Shown piece by piece: positions 1 to 8,521 of a stretch of DNA of 64,000 bases (its first letter is position 1; each line of letters opens with the position of its first letter). The notes below the pieces were generated by a model. It was not told where the DNA came from. It saw only the letters and a program-made list of their open reading frames with translations, and did no database searches. The position numbers and the translations under genes are program-made. Origin of the DNA: Brevundimonas nasdae (GTDB lineage Bacteria; Pseudomonadota; Alphaproteobacteria; Caulobacterales; Caulobacteraceae); assembly GCF_016654005.1 (NCBI RefSeq), contig NZ_JAEPWN010000012.1, forward strand, positions 38,290 through 102,289, written 5' to 3'.

Positions 1-40
1 CGCCTATCCCGAGATCGGCGCGTTCAATCAGGAGATCTGA
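1..40 (+). CDS. 3' end of an unidentified gene (partial)
   Basis: A plus-strand frame is open from the window edge to a TGA at 38-40 and would end AYPEIGAFNQEI. It is followed by a perfect hairpin and is convergent with the S41 peptidase gene. Only 12 residues are visible, so no family can be named. Reading it as coding is an inference from its position before the hairpin; it could equally be noncoding. Confidence 0.3.
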   Translation, partial: AYPEIGAFNQEI

Positions 41-58
41 TCGGCCGGTCATGTCGCC

Positions 59-87
59 GTCAGTTGGCTGGTTGACAGCCAACTGAC
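59..87. terminator. 12-bp hairpin between convergent genes
   Basis: Bases 59-70 (GTCAGTTGGCTG) pair perfectly with 76-87 around a 5-base loop. The hairpin lies between the possible gene end at 40 and the ctpA stop at 113. Neither side has a clear T-tract, so it is a possible bidirectional terminator rather than a textbook one. Confidence 0.5.
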
Positions 88-112
88 GCAACCAGGCGCC
101 GCAGCGCCAGGA

Positions 113-1489
113 TTATTGCTGTTCGGGTTCGTCCGATGCGGGCGCGTCTTCCGGCTTGGCCTTGGCGCCGGGTTCGGAGACGACGATGCCTTCCGGCGCC
201 GCCGACAGTTTGGACAGATCGCCGCCCGCGCGCAGGACGTCCAGAGCGCGCTCCAGCTGATAGTCCTTGTCCTTGGGGAACTTGTCGCCGGGGGCTTCGT
301 GCGGGATGTGGGCGCCCTTGCGCTCGGCGCCGATCGAGGAATCCAGCGCCGTGGCGTAGGCGGCCTCGGAATAGATGAAGCTGGAGCGCGAGACGATGCG
401 GGCCTCGGCCTCCGAGCGGGCGACCTCCAGGTCCGGCTCGATGCCGATCTTCTGGATCGAGGCGCCGGACGGGGTGTAGTAGCGCGCGGTCGTGATCGAC
501 AGGGCGCCGTCCTGCCCCTGACGCAATGGGATCACCGTCTGGACCGACCCTTTGCCGAAGCTTGTCAGGCCGACGACCGTGGCGCGCTGGTGATCCTTCA
601 AGGCGCCCGCGACGATTTCCGACGCCGAGGCCGAGCCGTAGTTGATCAGCACCACCACCGGCAGGCCGCCGGTCAGGTCGCCGGGCTTGGCGGAATAGCG
701 CTGGATCTGGTCAGGCTTGCGCCCACGCTGGCTGACGATCTCGCCGCGCTCCAGGAAGGCGTCGGACACGTCGATGGCGGCATTCAGCAGACCGCCGCCA
801 TTGTTGCGCAGATCCAGGACATAGCCCTTCACGCCCGGCTTTTCGGCCCTGATCTTGGCGATGGCCTCGGACAGTTCGCGGCCGGTGTTCTCGTTGAAGG
901 TCGAGACGCGCAGATAGCCGAAATCGCCCTCGATCCGGCCGGTGACCGACTGGATCTTGATCAGCTCGCGGGTCAGGACGACCTCGCGCGGTTCTTCGCC
1001 GTCGCGCAGGAAGGTGACCTTGATGCTGGTGCCGACCGTGCCGCGCAGCTTTTCCGACACCTGGCTGACGGTCAGGCCGGATGCGTTCTGGCCCTCGATG
1101 GAGGAGATGACGTCGCCCGCCTGGACCCCGGCCTTGGCGGCGGGGCTGTCATCCATCGGCGAAATGACCTTCACCATGCCGCCCTCGGACGTGATGGTCA
1201 GGCCCACGCCGGAATATTCGCCCGAGGTGCGTTCGCGCAGGTCGCCGTAGCTGTCGGGCGGCAGATAGTTCGAGTGCGGGTCCAGCGCCGTCATCATGCC
1301 GCTGAGTGCGGCCTCGATCAGCTTCTTGTTGTCGACCGGGACGACATAGGCCTGCTCGACGATGCCCACCACGTCGCCGAACAGCTCCAGCAGGCGGAAG
1401 GTTTCGTTGCGAGGCGTCTGGCTGGACACAGCGGCGGCGGATCCGCCGAGCACCAGTGCGGCGCAGCCGACGAGGAGCAGTTTACGCAT
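113..1489 (-). CDS. ctpA: S41 family C-terminal processing peptidase (CtpA)
   Basis: This is a periplasmic serine endoprotease of the CtpA/Prc family (458 aa), which trims or degrades envelope proteins. The start is placed at the ATG at 1489, because the protein then opens with a signal peptide (MRKLLLVGCAALVLGG); the frame extends 9 codons further upstream. A PDZ domain (about residues 85-170, containing GEYSGVGLTI and AGVQAGDVI) precedes the S41 core. The catalytic Ser is in GSASASEI (about 285-290) and the Lys in SFGKGSVQ. The C-terminus is an acidic Pro/Ala tail. It is the last gene of the nadD-rsfS-rlmH-envC-ctpA group and follows envC after a 237-bp gap that holds a palindromic repeat, so it may have its own promoter. 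Confidence 0.93.
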   Translation of the reverse strand: MRKLLLVGCAALVLGGSAAAVSSQTPRNETFRLLELFGDVVGIVEQAYVVPVDNKKLIEAALSGMMTALDPHSNYLPPDSYGDLRERTSGEYSGVGLTITSEGGMVKVISPMDDSPAAKAGVQAGDVISSIEGQNASGLTVSQVSEKLRGTVGTSIKVTFLRDGEEPREVVLTRELIKIQSVTGRIEGDFGYLRVSTFNENTGRELSEAIAKIRAEKPGVKGYVLDLRNNGGGLLNAAIDVSDAFLERGEIVSQRGRKPDQIQRYSAKPGDLTGGLPVVVLINYGSASASEIVAGALKDHQRATVVGLTSFGKGSVQTVIPLRQGQDGALSITTARYYTPSGASIQKIGIEPDLEVARSEAEARIVSRSSFIYSEAAYATALDSSIGAERKGAHIPHEAPGDKFPKDKDYQLERALDVLRAGGDLSKLSAAPEGIVVSEPGAKAKPEDAPASDEPEQQ

Positions 1490-1670
1490 TCGGTCTCTTT
1501 CGGTGGGGCCGATCATCGATGGCGCCCGATAAGGTAAGGCCCCGCAGACACGATGAAATCATGGCGACGCAGCGTCCACTGGATAAAATCAGCGTCAGAA
1601 GGGAAAGCAAGGTCTTATCGTACCTTGGCGATCAATGACGCAGAGAATGCGACGTCTCAATCACCCAGCT

Positions 1671-1705
1671 CTCGTCATCCTCGGCACGAGACCGAGGATG
1701 ACGAG
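1671..1705. repeat. Palindromic intergenic repeat (CTCGTCATCCTCGG type)
   Basis: Bases 1671-1684 pair perfectly over 14 bp with 1692-1705 around a 7-base loop. The TCATCCTCGG core resembles a palindrome that is widespread between genes in alphaproteobacterial genomes. It lies between envC and ctpA and could form a hairpin in the operon mRNA. Only this one copy is in the window, so its status as a repeat is knowledge-based. Confidence 0.6.
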
Positions 1706-1726
1706 CAGGGAAGCGTGCGTCACGGA

Positions 1727-2803
1727 TCACCGCAGCCAGGGCGCCGGATCGATGGGGCGTTCGTCGCGACGAAGCTCGAAATAGATGTCGCCGTCAGGTC
1801 CGCTGCGCCCCAGGGGCTGGCCGTCCGACACGCGGGCGTCCGGGGCCACGTCCACAGCCTCCAGCCCGGCGATGACGGCGCGCCAGCCGGGGCCGAGATC
1901 CAGGATGACCACCTGCCCCCAGCCGGTGAGCGGTCCCGCATAGGCCACCTTGGCGTCGGCGGGCGCCGTGACGGCGGCGCGGTCGGCCCGCCAGCGCCAG
2001 CCGGAGGTCTTGGGTCCATAGGTTTCGCTGGGCTCGCCCTTGATCGGGCTGCTGAGACGGCTGCGATTGGCGGGCAGGCGCGCGGTTTCCGGCTCTGGCG
2101 CCTCGGTCGTGGGCACGGCGCCGCCGAGTTCGCGGATGCGGGCCTCCAGCACCCGGGCGGCGCGTTCGGCGGCGCGGGCCTCGGCGCCCAGTACGGCGGT
2201 CAGGGCGGACTTGCGCGTGGTCAGGGCCTCGATCTCGCCGCGCCGGTCCCCCTGGGCGCTCTCGGTCGTCAGCAGGCGTTCGGAGGACAGGACAGCCAAA
2301 CGCCGCACGCGCATGATCTCGGCCTGCTGCTCGCCCAACGCAATGGCCCGGCGCTCAAGCTCTGGCGTCATGGATTTCAGCAGGATGGAGGCGCGCACCG
2401 TGTCGATGGCCTTGTCCGCGGGAACCAGCAGCGGCGGCGGCGGGCGGCGGCTCATCATCTGAAGGGCGCTGAGCAGGCGGCCCTGGGCGCCGCGTTCGCG
2501 AGCCAGATCGGCGACCAGGGCGGCCTCGCGGTCACTAAGCTGGCGCAGACGGGCGCGCTGGGCCTCGATCTGCATGTCGCCGTCATTCTCCTGCACCCGA
2601 AGCTCGGCCAGCCGGTGCTCCAGATCGCCCAGCTCACGGCGCGCGGCGTCGGCGTCGGCGCGCAGGCGGCGCGCGCGCACGGCCTCGTCGCGATATTCGG
2701 CCTGAACGCGCGAAAGCTCGCTCTCCGGCGCCTGACGGCCCGTCGCCGGGGCGGCGGCCATAAGCCCTGCCAGCAGAATGAGGATGTAGGGCGCGCGACG
2801 CAT
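1727..2803 (-). CDS. EnvC-like murein hydrolase activator (degenerate M23)
   Basis: The 358-aa protein has a signal peptide, a long coiled coil (about residues 25-240) and a C-terminal LytM/M23-like domain (about 255-355). The zinc ligands of active LytM enzymes are missing: the HxxxD region reads SGWRWRA, the YAHL region reads VIAGL and the HLHFE region reads DIYFELR. That pattern is typical of EnvC-family activators, which switch on amidases at the division site rather than cutting peptidoglycan; Caulobacter LdpF is a comparable protein. The start is 1 base after the rlmH stop, so the genes are probably translationally coupled. The exact partner amidase cannot be inferred. Confidence 0.85.
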   Translation of the reverse strand: MRRAPYILILLAGLMAAAPATGRQAPESELSRVQAEYRDEAVRARRLRADADAARRELGDLEHRLAELRVQENDGDMQIEAQRARLRQLSDREAALVADLARERGAQGRLLSALQMMSRRPPPPLLVPADKAIDTVRASILLKSMTPELERRAIALGEQQAEIMRVRRLAVLSSERLLTTESAQGDRRGEIEALTTRKSALTAVLGAEARAAERAARVLEARIRELGGAVPTTEAPEPETARLPANRSRLSSPIKGEPSETYGPKTSGWRWRADRAAVTAPADAKVAYAGPLTGWGQVVILDLGPGWRAVIAGLEAVDVAPDARVSDGQPLGRSGPDGDIYFELRRDERPIDPAPWLR

Positions 2804-2804
2804 G

Positions 2805-3269
2805 TCAGTCGCGATGATAGGGCGATCCGGCCAGGATGGTCACGGCCCGATACAGCTGTTCGGCCAACATGGCGCGGGCCAGGGCGTGAGGCCAGGTCTG
2901 GGGACCAAAGGCCAGGGTCGAGGACGCGGCCTGGCGCACGCTTTCGTCCAGCCCGTCCGCCCCGCCGATGGCGAAGACCAGACGCCGTTCGCCCTGATCA
3001 CGCAGCCTGGCGATATGGTCGGCGAAGGCGCGCGAGGAATAGGTCTTTCCCCGTTCGTCGCAGGCGATCAGGTGTGCGCCCTCGGCGGCGGCCAGGATCA
3101 GTTCGGCCTCGGGCGCCTTGCCGGGTTTTCTCGCTTCCAGATCGATCAGATCGAGGGGACCCAGGCCAAGCGCCCGGCCCGACAGGGTGGCGCGCTTGGC
3201 GTAGTCGTCGGCAAGCGTCGCTTCCGGCCCGCGACCGGGCCGGCCGATGGCGACGATGCTAAGCTTCAT
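2805..3269 (-). CDS. rlmH: 23S rRNA (pseudouridine1915-N3)-methyltransferase RlmH
   Basis: This is a SPOUT-class methyltransferase of 154 aa, the normal family length, which methylates pseudouridine 1915 in helix 69 of 23S rRNA. The N-terminus MKLSIVAIGRPGRGPE, the central LIACDERGK and the C-terminal knot FAIGGADGLDESV and RAMLAEQLYRA are characteristic. It lies 3 bases after the rsfS stop and 1 base before envC, in an operon of ribosome-maturation and envelope genes. Confidence 0.96.
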   Translation of the reverse strand: MKLSIVAIGRPGRGPEATLADDYAKRATLSGRALGLGPLDLIDLEARKPGKAPEAELILAAAEGAHLIACDERGKTYSSRAFADHIARLRDQGERRLVFAIGGADGLDESVRQAASSTLAFGPQTWPHALARAMLAEQLYRAVTILAGSPYHRD

Positions 3270-3272
3270 CGT

Positions 3273-3686
3273 TTAGTCGCGCGCGGTGCGGTGAGCGGAA
3301 TCGACCGCCCAGATCTTCTCGATGTTGTAGAAGGTGCGCACTTCGGGACGGAACAGGTGGATGATCACGTCGCCGGCGTCGATCAGGACCCAGTCGCAGT
3401 GCGGCAGGCCCTCGACCTTGGCCTTGCCCAGACCCTGTTCCTTCAGGGTGCGCAGCAGGTGGTCGGCGATAGCGCCGACGTGACGGTGCGAACGCCCGGA
3501 CGCCACGATCATGGTGTCGGCCATGGCGCTTTTGCCCTTGAGGTCGATCAGGACCATGTCCTGAGCCTTGTCCTCGTCGAGGCGGATCAGCAGGGCTTCT
3601 TCGAGCGGGGTCGAGCCGACCGGGCGCGGGGCGGAATCGCCGAAAGCAGGGCCGTCTTCGGAATGGAGAGGTTCGATAGCGTCCAT
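3273..3686 (-). CDS. rsfS: Ribosomal silencing factor RsfS
   Basis: RsfS/Iojap binds ribosomal protein uL14 and blocks joining of the ribosomal subunits in nutrient-poor conditions. The core DMVLIDLKGKSAMADTMIV, GRSHRHVGAIADHL and VIIHLFRPEVRTFYNIEKIW is diagnostic. The start is set at the ATG at 3686 (137 aa). The frame extends to a GTG at 3788, but the extra residues look noncoding and I see no ribosome binding site there. It lies between nadD and rlmH, a very common arrangement. Confidence 0.92.
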   Translation of the reverse strand: MDAIEPLHSEDGPAFGDSAPRPVGSTPLEEALLIRLDEDKAQDMVLIDLKGKSAMADTMIVASGRSHRHVGAIADHLLRTLKEQGLGKAKVEGLPHCDWVLIDAGDVIIHLFRPEVRTFYNIEKIWAVDSAHRTARD

Positions 3687-3841
3687 CTCGTGCGCCGTGT
3701 TCGAAACGGCGGCGTCTTGCGCATCATACGCGGGCGAGGGGGTCAGCGGAGGGCTCCGGGAGCGTTGACTAAAGCAGACCTGTAGCACGGATGGGCCCGA
3801 TCGTGAACCGGCGAAGGGATCAAACCCGAATCACCGTGGCG

Positions 3842-4507
3842 TCAGGACGGCTTTTCAGACCCGCGTGCAGCCCGTATCGCGCTGGAGGAGCGGGGATTCA
3901 AAGGCGCCGTCAGATAGGTCCAGGCGGGGGCCGCAAGCGTGGCCAGAAGCCCCGCCTGCTCGGCCGGAACCCGCGCCCCGGCGAACCGGGCGGCAGCGGG
4001 CGCCGTGCGGCTGTCCAGCAGCGAGCCGGGCCGAGCGATGACCGCCACCGGCATCAGCCGCATAATGTCAGTCCAGCCGCGCCATCTGTGGAAACTGGCC
4101 AGATTGTCAGATCCCATCAGCCAGACGAAATGCACCCCCGGATGCCGCGCGACCAACAGGCGCAGGGTGTCCACCGTCCAGGCGACGCCCGCGCGCGTCT
4201 CGAAATCCGACACGATCATCGATGGGCCGTGAGCATGTTCGCGGGCCGAGGCCATGCGGTCGGCCAGAGGCGCGCTGTGGCGGGCGTCCTTCAACGGATT
4301 CTGCGGCGAGACCAGCCAGACGACCCGGTCCAGACCCAGGCGGCGCTGGGCCGTCTCTGCGACGTGGGCGTGGCCGTCATGGGCCGGATTGAAGGAGCCG
4401 CCGAACAGGCCAACCTTCATCCCCGGCGACAGGATCAACCCATCGCGCAAGGCCCCAGAGCGGGGACCGGCGCCCTTGGGCGCAGAACCGGCGTGGAAAA
4501 AGGTCAA
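3842..4507 (-). CDS. nadD: Nicotinate-nucleotide adenylyltransferase NadD
   Basis: NadD transfers AMP to nicotinate mononucleotide in NAD synthesis. The nucleotidyltransferase signature GLFGGSFNPAHDGHAHVA is intact, followed by WLVSPQNPLK and the late HRWRGW and SSSAIRAARG motifs. A TTG at 4507 gives 221 aa. An ATG at 4420, directly before KVGLFGGSF, would give a shorter protein of 192 aa, so the start is uncertain. It is first in the operon leading to rsfS. Confidence 0.93.
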   Translation of the reverse strand: MTFFHAGSAPKGAGPRSGALRDGLILSPGMKVGLFGGSFNPAHDGHAHVAETAQRRLGLDRVVWLVSPQNPLKDARHSAPLADRMASAREHAHGPSMIVSDFETRAGVAWTVDTLRLLVARHPGVHFVWLMGSDNLASFHRWRGWTDIMRLMPVAVIARPGSLLDSRTAPAAARFAGARVPAEQAGLLATLAAPAWTYLTAPLNPRSSSAIRAARGSEKPS

Positions 4508-4589
4508 GCGGGCGTCTCTGACGGGGGAGTTATGCTCAGCGGCGCCCTTAACACGGGGGTGCGACGCTGTCTCAGTTTATCGTCCGTCG

Positions 4590-5480
4590 TCAGACAGCCG
4601 CCTCGAACAGGGCGTCGCGGGCGATGTCGGCGTGGGTCATGGGGAACAGATGGCCGCCGCCGGGAACGACCTCGACCGTCAGATTGCGCGCGGCGTGGGA
4701 GCCGACCGGCACGCTGGTCAGGGCGCCGTGCTCGGCCTTCAGAACGCGGATCGGGCCGGGATAGCGGCGCAGCGCCCGCCATGGATCATGGGCCTGGGCG
4801 GCATAGTTGGCGGCCTCCCACTCCGGCTTCGCCGTCAGGGCCCAGCCCTCAGGCGTCTGGGTCAGGCCGTCGCTGAGATAGTCAGCCAGAACCATGTCGG
4901 GCCAGCCCTTGAAGGCGCCCCGCCCGCGATAGGCGGCCATGGCCTGTTCGGGGCTGTCGAACACGGCGCGGCGGCGGCGCGTGGACTTGGCGATGGGGAT
5001 GTTGTCCAGGGCCAGACGGGCGAAAGGCAGGTTGAAGGCGAAGACTGCAGACCGCCTCCAGATCACCGGATCGAAGAGAACCAGACTGGACACCCGGTCC
5101 GGCTGTTCCGCCGCCGCCATCAGAGACGAGGTTCCCCCCATCGAATGCCCGGCCAGAACCACCGGCGGTCCCTCGACCGCCTTCAGCAGGCCCAGCAGGT
5201 CGTCGCGGTAGTCCAGCCAGCTGGTCTTGACGCGCGGATCGGTCGGCAGGCGCGTCAGACCATGCCCGCGCAGATCCGGCGCCCAGATGCGCAGCGAGGC
5301 AGACAGCGGCGACAGCAGGCTGCGGTAGGTGGCGGCGTTGAAGCCGTTGGCGTGAGAGAAGATCAGGTCGACCGGACGTTTCGGATCACCGAAATCCAGC
5401 ACCGACATTTCCCCGGCACCCCAGCGGTTGTCGATGGGCACGCTCAGGCGGCGGGGCGGGGCCATCAGGGCCGCATCCAT
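4590..5480 (-). CDS. Alpha/beta hydrolase
   Basis: The 296-aa protein has an alpha/beta hydrolase fold with oxyanion region FSHANGFNA, nucleophile elbow AGHSMGGTSS, and a probable acid and histidine in the C-terminal third (GGGHLFPM). There is no signal peptide, so it should be cytoplasmic. The ATG at 5480 lies 2 bases after the stop of the upstream Fur-family gene, so the two are probably cotranslated. The substrate cannot be read from sequence; esterases, lipases and epoxide-hydrolase relatives share this pattern. Confidence 0.85.
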   Translation of the reverse strand: MDAALMAPPRRLSVPIDNRWGAGEMSVLDFGDPKRPVDLIFSHANGFNAATYRSLLSPLSASLRIWAPDLRGHGLTRLPTDPRVKTSWLDYRDDLLGLLKAVEGPPVVLAGHSMGGTSSLMAAAEQPDRVSSLVLFDPVIWRRSAVFAFNLPFARLALDNIPIAKSTRRRRAVFDSPEQAMAAYRGRGAFKGWPDMVLADYLSDGLTQTPEGWALTAKPEWEAANYAAQAHDPWRALRRYPGPIRVLKAEHGALTSVPVGSHAARNLTVEVVPGGGHLFPMTHADIARDALFEAAV

Positions 5481-5482
5481 GA

Positions 5483-5974
5483 TCACGCAGCCTCGCGGCA
5501 GGCGGGGCAACGGCCATGCGCCTCGATCGTGGTGCGGGCGATCTGGTAGCCGGCGGCGACGGCCGCGGCGTCAATGGCGCCCTGATCCGGGCCTGCGACT
5601 TCGCGCGTCGAGCCGCAGCAGTCGCAGATCAGAAAAGCGGCGGCGTGGGACGCCGCGCCCTCATGTTCGGCGCAGGCGACATAGGCGCTGATGGAGGCGA
5701 TGCGGTGGGCCATGCCCAGACGCTCCAGAAACTCTAGCGCGCGATAGACGGTCGGGGGCTTTGCGGCCTGTCCGTCCTCGCCGAAACGGGCGATCAGGTC
5801 ATAGGCCTTCACCGGCTCGCCGGTCTCCAGCAGCAGAGCCAGCACGCGGCGACGCGGCGCCGTCATCCGCTCACCCGCCGCTGACGCGCGCGCTTCCGCC
5901 GCCTCCAGCGCGCGCGTCAGCGTAGAGCCGTGCAGGCCCGAATGGTCGTGGTCATGATCGCAGGCGGAACCCAT
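5483..5974 (-). CDS. Fur-family transcriptional regulator, probably Zur
   Basis: This 163-aa metalloregulator has a His/Asp-rich N-terminus (CDHDHDH), a winged helix (about residues 35-90, KPPTVYRALEFLERLG) and a C-terminal dimerisation domain with CDCC and a terminal CPAC, which would form the structural zinc site. The His-rich start and Cys pairs fit Zur better than Fur, but the metal is an inference. It heads a two-gene unit with the alpha/beta hydrolase. I could not identify a clear Zur box upstream. Confidence 0.85.
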   Translation of the reverse strand: MGSACDHDHDHSGLHGSTLTRALEAAEARASAAGERMTAPRRRVLALLLETGEPVKAYDLIARFGEDGQAAKPPTVYRALEFLERLGMAHRIASISAYVACAEHEGAASHAAAFLICDCCGSTREVAGPDQGAIDAAAVAAGYQIARTTIEAHGRCPACREAA

Positions 5975-6132
5975 GGCACACAGCTAATGGCTGAACGCCC
6001 GCACCGCAACACAGGGCGTCAACGCCTACATCGCGATATCGTCAGATAAGGTTCAGGTTACGGCGTTTGCCGCTGGGGCAGGCTTGCGTTAGAAGGCCCG
6101 CTTCATCCCATTCTAGAGCGTCCTGGCCTTTT

Positions 6133-6912
6133 ATGACCGACACCACTCAATCGCCGCTCGAAGGCAACGTCCTATTCTACAACAAGCCGGAGCCGCTTGA
6201 CGCCGCCCAGCACGGCAACCTGGGCGTCAACGCCAAGGCCGAGCCTTACGCCTTCGTCGCCCAGACGAACGTGGTGCCGCTGACGGTGACCGAGTTCGCC
6301 GCCGCCGCCCTGTCCTATCCCGTGATCTTCGTCGGTGAGAGCCGCCAGCCGGTCGCCGTCATGGGCCTGAACCAGAACGACAATCTGTTCGTGTCGCCGG
6401 AAGGCGTGTTCCGTCACGACGCCTACATCCCCGCCTATGTGCGCCGCTATCCCTTCGTCTTCGCCGACGACAAGGCCAACGGCCGCCTGATCCTGTGCAT
6501 CGATCGCGGCGCCGACATCGTCGCCGAGGGCGGCGAGAACCCGCTGTTCGTCAATGGCCAGCCCAGCGACTACACGAACATGGCGATGGAGTTCTGCAAC
6601 AACTTCGAACAGGAGCGCCTGCGCACCGAGTCTTTCGTCAAGCTGGTCAACGAGCTGGACCTGCTGGACGTGCGCGAAGCCCTGTTCACGCCGCGCGACG
6701 AGAACGGCGCCCCCGGCGAGCCGCAGAAGATCGCCGAATACTACGCCGTTTCGGAAGACAAGCTGCGCGCCCTGTCGCCTGAAAAGCTGGCCGAACTGCG
6801 CGACAACGGCGCCCTGGGCCAGATCTATGCCCACCTGGTGTCGCTGCTGGGCTGGGATCGTCTGATCGCCCTGGCCTTCGTGCGCAACCAGACCGCCGCG
6901 ACCGTCAACTAA
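6133..6912 (+). CDS. SapC family protein
   Basis: The 259-aa protein matches the SapC family (PF07277 type), with the typical ALSYPVIFVG, IPAYVRRYPFVF and SDYTNMAMEFC segments. SapC proteins were first named near S-layer loci, but their biochemical role is not settled. The ATG at 6133 is chosen because the residues upstream in the frame look noncoding. There is no signal peptide. It stands alone, with a strong terminator directly after it. Confidence 0.88.
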   Translation: MTDTTQSPLEGNVLFYNKPEPLDAAQHGNLGVNAKAEPYAFVAQTNVVPLTVTEFAAAALSYPVIFVGESRQPVAVMGLNQNDNLFVSPEGVFRHDAYIPAYVRRYPFVFADDKANGRLILCIDRGADIVAEGGENPLFVNGQPSDYTNMAMEFCNNFEQERLRTESFVKLVNELDLLDVREALFTPRDENGAPGEPQKIAEYYAVSEDKLRALSPEKLAELRDNGALGQIYAHLVSLLGWDRLIALAFVRNQTAATVN

Positions 6913-6937
6913 GACGTCTCAAGGCCTGAAAAGATTT

Positions 6938-6968
6938 CGCCCCGCTGGTTCGACCAGCGGGGCGTTTT
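6938..6968 (+). terminator. Rho-independent terminator of the SapC gene
   Basis: A 12-bp perfect stem (6938-6949 with 6953-6964, CGCCCCGCTGGT) with a TCG loop is followed by TTTT. It lies 26 bases after the SapC stop, and the facing MaoC-like gene ends just beyond it. Confidence 0.9.
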
Positions 6969-6972
6969 CATT

Positions 6973-7380
6973 TCAGCGGCGCGAAAACAGCGCCCGCGTC
7001 AGGCACGAGAAAACCAGCCGCCCCGCCTCATCCAGCAGGTCATGAGAGGCGATGACGATGCCCTTTTCGTCGCCGACCGGGTCCTTGCCCATCACGGTCA
7101 TGCGGCCGCGCAGCAGCTCGCCTGCGGGCGGATTGCGCAGATAGCGCAGGGCGTCGACGGCCAGCACCTTGGTCTGGGCCCAGTGCGCCGCCTTGTCCGC
7201 CGCCAGACGGCTCCACAGCACATAGACCATGGCGTCCGGCGCCCCATAGGCGGTGTCCCAGCCGGGCTGGAACCGTTCGGTGAACAGGTCCATCGCCTCC
7301 TGATCGACCGCACAGGCGCCAAGGGGCACGACCTGACCGGTCTCAAGGTCTTCGAAATGGACGAACAACGGGTCGCTCAT
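6973..7380 (-). CDS. MaoC-like hotdog-fold protein (acyl dehydratase family)
   Basis: The 135-aa protein resembles MaoC-type hotdog dehydratases in its opening (FEDLETGQVVPLG, followed by a segment like 'itr.ai..Fa..fdp'). I do not see the usual catalytic D-x4-H pair clearly, so enzyme activity is uncertain. It starts 20 bases after the stop of the NADP-dependent oxidoreductase and is probably in its operon, which suggests a shared role in acyl or enoyl metabolism. Confidence 0.7.
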   Translation of the reverse strand: MSDPLFVHFEDLETGQVVPLGACAVDQEAMDLFTERFQPGWDTAYGAPDAMVYVLWSRLAADKAAHWAQTKVLAVDALRYLRNPPAGELLRGRMTVMGKDPVGDEKGIVIASHDLLDEAGRLVFSCLTRALFSRR

Positions 7381-7400
7381 GGCGTCTCTCAGTTCTCGCG

Positions 7401-8420
7401 TCAGGCCGGTTCTTCGGAAACGCGGACCAGCAGCTTGCCGTCGTGATCGCCGGTGAACAAGCGGTTCAGCGAAGTGACGGCCCCTTCCAGCCCGTCATCC
7501 ACGTGCACCTTCCACTTCACCTGGCCATCGATCAGCCAGGGCGCCATTTCAGCAGCCATTTCCTGAGCGCGGTGCGCGTAGTCCAGGACCAGGAAGCCCT
7601 GCACGTCCAGCCGATGGGTGATGATGCGCGCGAAATTCGGCGACGGCGGCGCCTTGGTGGCGTTGTAGGACGAAACCAGACCACACACCGCCATGCGGCC
7701 ATGCACCTTCAACCGGTTGAAGACGGCGATCATGATGTCGCCGCCGACATTCTCGAAATTCAGATCCACGCCGTCCGGCGCCAGCCGGTCCAGCGCCTCG
7801 CCCACATCCTCGTTCTTGTAGTCGATGGCCGCGTCGAACCCCAGTTCGCCGGTCAGCCAGGCGCATTTCTCCGGTCCGCCTGCAATGCCGATGACCCGGC
7901 AGCCGCGCTGTTTGGCGATCTGACCGGCGATCGAGCCGACGGCGCCCGCCGCCGCCGATATCACCAGGGTCTCGCCTCCCTTGGCCTTGAGCACGTCGGT
8001 CACGCCGAAATAGGCCGTCAGACCCGTCATGCCCAAAACCGACATATTGGCCGTCAACGGCAGGCCGGGCGCACGGTGGATCGGACGCAGCGCCTGCTCC
8101 CTGACCACGGCGTAGTCCGCCCAACCCCCCGACAGGGGTGATACGACGTCGCCGACACGGAACCGCGACGACCGCGTCGCCTCCACCACCCCCAGCGTCA
8201 GGCCGCGCATGACCTCGCCCAGGGCGACCGGCGGCAGATAGCCTTCGGAATCATTCATCCATGTGCGGTTGGTCGGGTCCAGCGACAGATAGATGGTCCG
8301 AACCAGAACCTCCGATTCCTTCAAATCCGGGATCGGGCTCTCCACCAGCTCCAGATCGCCCTTTTTGATCAAGCCCTTGGGGCGCTGTCGCAGCACCCAT
8401 TGTCTGTTCATGCCGGCCAT
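7401..8420 (-). CDS. NADP-dependent MDR-family oxidoreductase (CurA-like)
   Basis: This 339-aa zinc-independent medium-chain reductase belongs to the group of curcumin and 2-alkenal reductases. It opens NRQWVLRQRPKG, has YLSLDPTNRTWM and the nucleotide-binding AAAGAVGSIAGQIAKQRG, and ends with LFTGDHDGKLLVRV. The start at 8420 has GGAG seven bases upstream; an ATG at 8411 is an alternative. It lies downstream of the small RNA and its terminator, so it must either have its own promoter or depend on read-through. Confidence 0.9.
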   Translation of the reverse strand: MAGMNRQWVLRQRPKGLIKKGDLELVESPIPDLKESEVLVRTIYLSLDPTNRTWMNDSEGYLPPVALGEVMRGLTLGVVEATRSSRFRVGDVVSPLSGGWADYAVVREQALRPIHRAPGLPLTANMSVLGMTGLTAYFGVTDVLKAKGGETLVISAAAGAVGSIAGQIAKQRGCRVIGIAGGPEKCAWLTGELGFDAAIDYKNEDVGEALDRLAPDGVDLNFENVGGDIMIAVFNRLKVHGRMAVCGLVSSYNATKAPPSPNFARIITHRLDVQGFLVLDYAHRAQEMAAEMAPWLIDGQVKWKVHVDDGLEGAVTSLNRLFTGDHDGKLLVRVSEEPA

Positions 8421-8494
8421 CAGGCTTCTCCGCACGTTTCTCCCAACCGCCACCTTGGCCCGCCCGCACCACAGGGTCGAGACGACACGCAAAG

Positions 8495-8521
8495 AAAAAG
8501 GCGACCCAAGCGGGCCGCCTT
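8495..8521 (-). terminator. Rho-independent terminator of the small RNA
   Basis: Read on the minus strand, AAGGCGGCCC (8521-8512) pairs with GGGTCGCCTT (8507-8498) with one G-U pair and a GCTT loop, then runs into TTTCTTT. It sits 75 bases before the oxidoreductase start and so separates the sRNA from that gene. Confidence 0.85.

Noticed and set aside
116..1537. Long plus-strand open frame (473 aa) over ctpA
   Set aside because: It is antisense to a well-supported S41 peptidase and has the Gly/Arg/Asp-rich composition of a high-GC shadow frame.
1553..3262. Open plus-strand frame of 569 aa over envC and rlmH
   Set aside because: It is antisense to two recognised genes and shows no family features.
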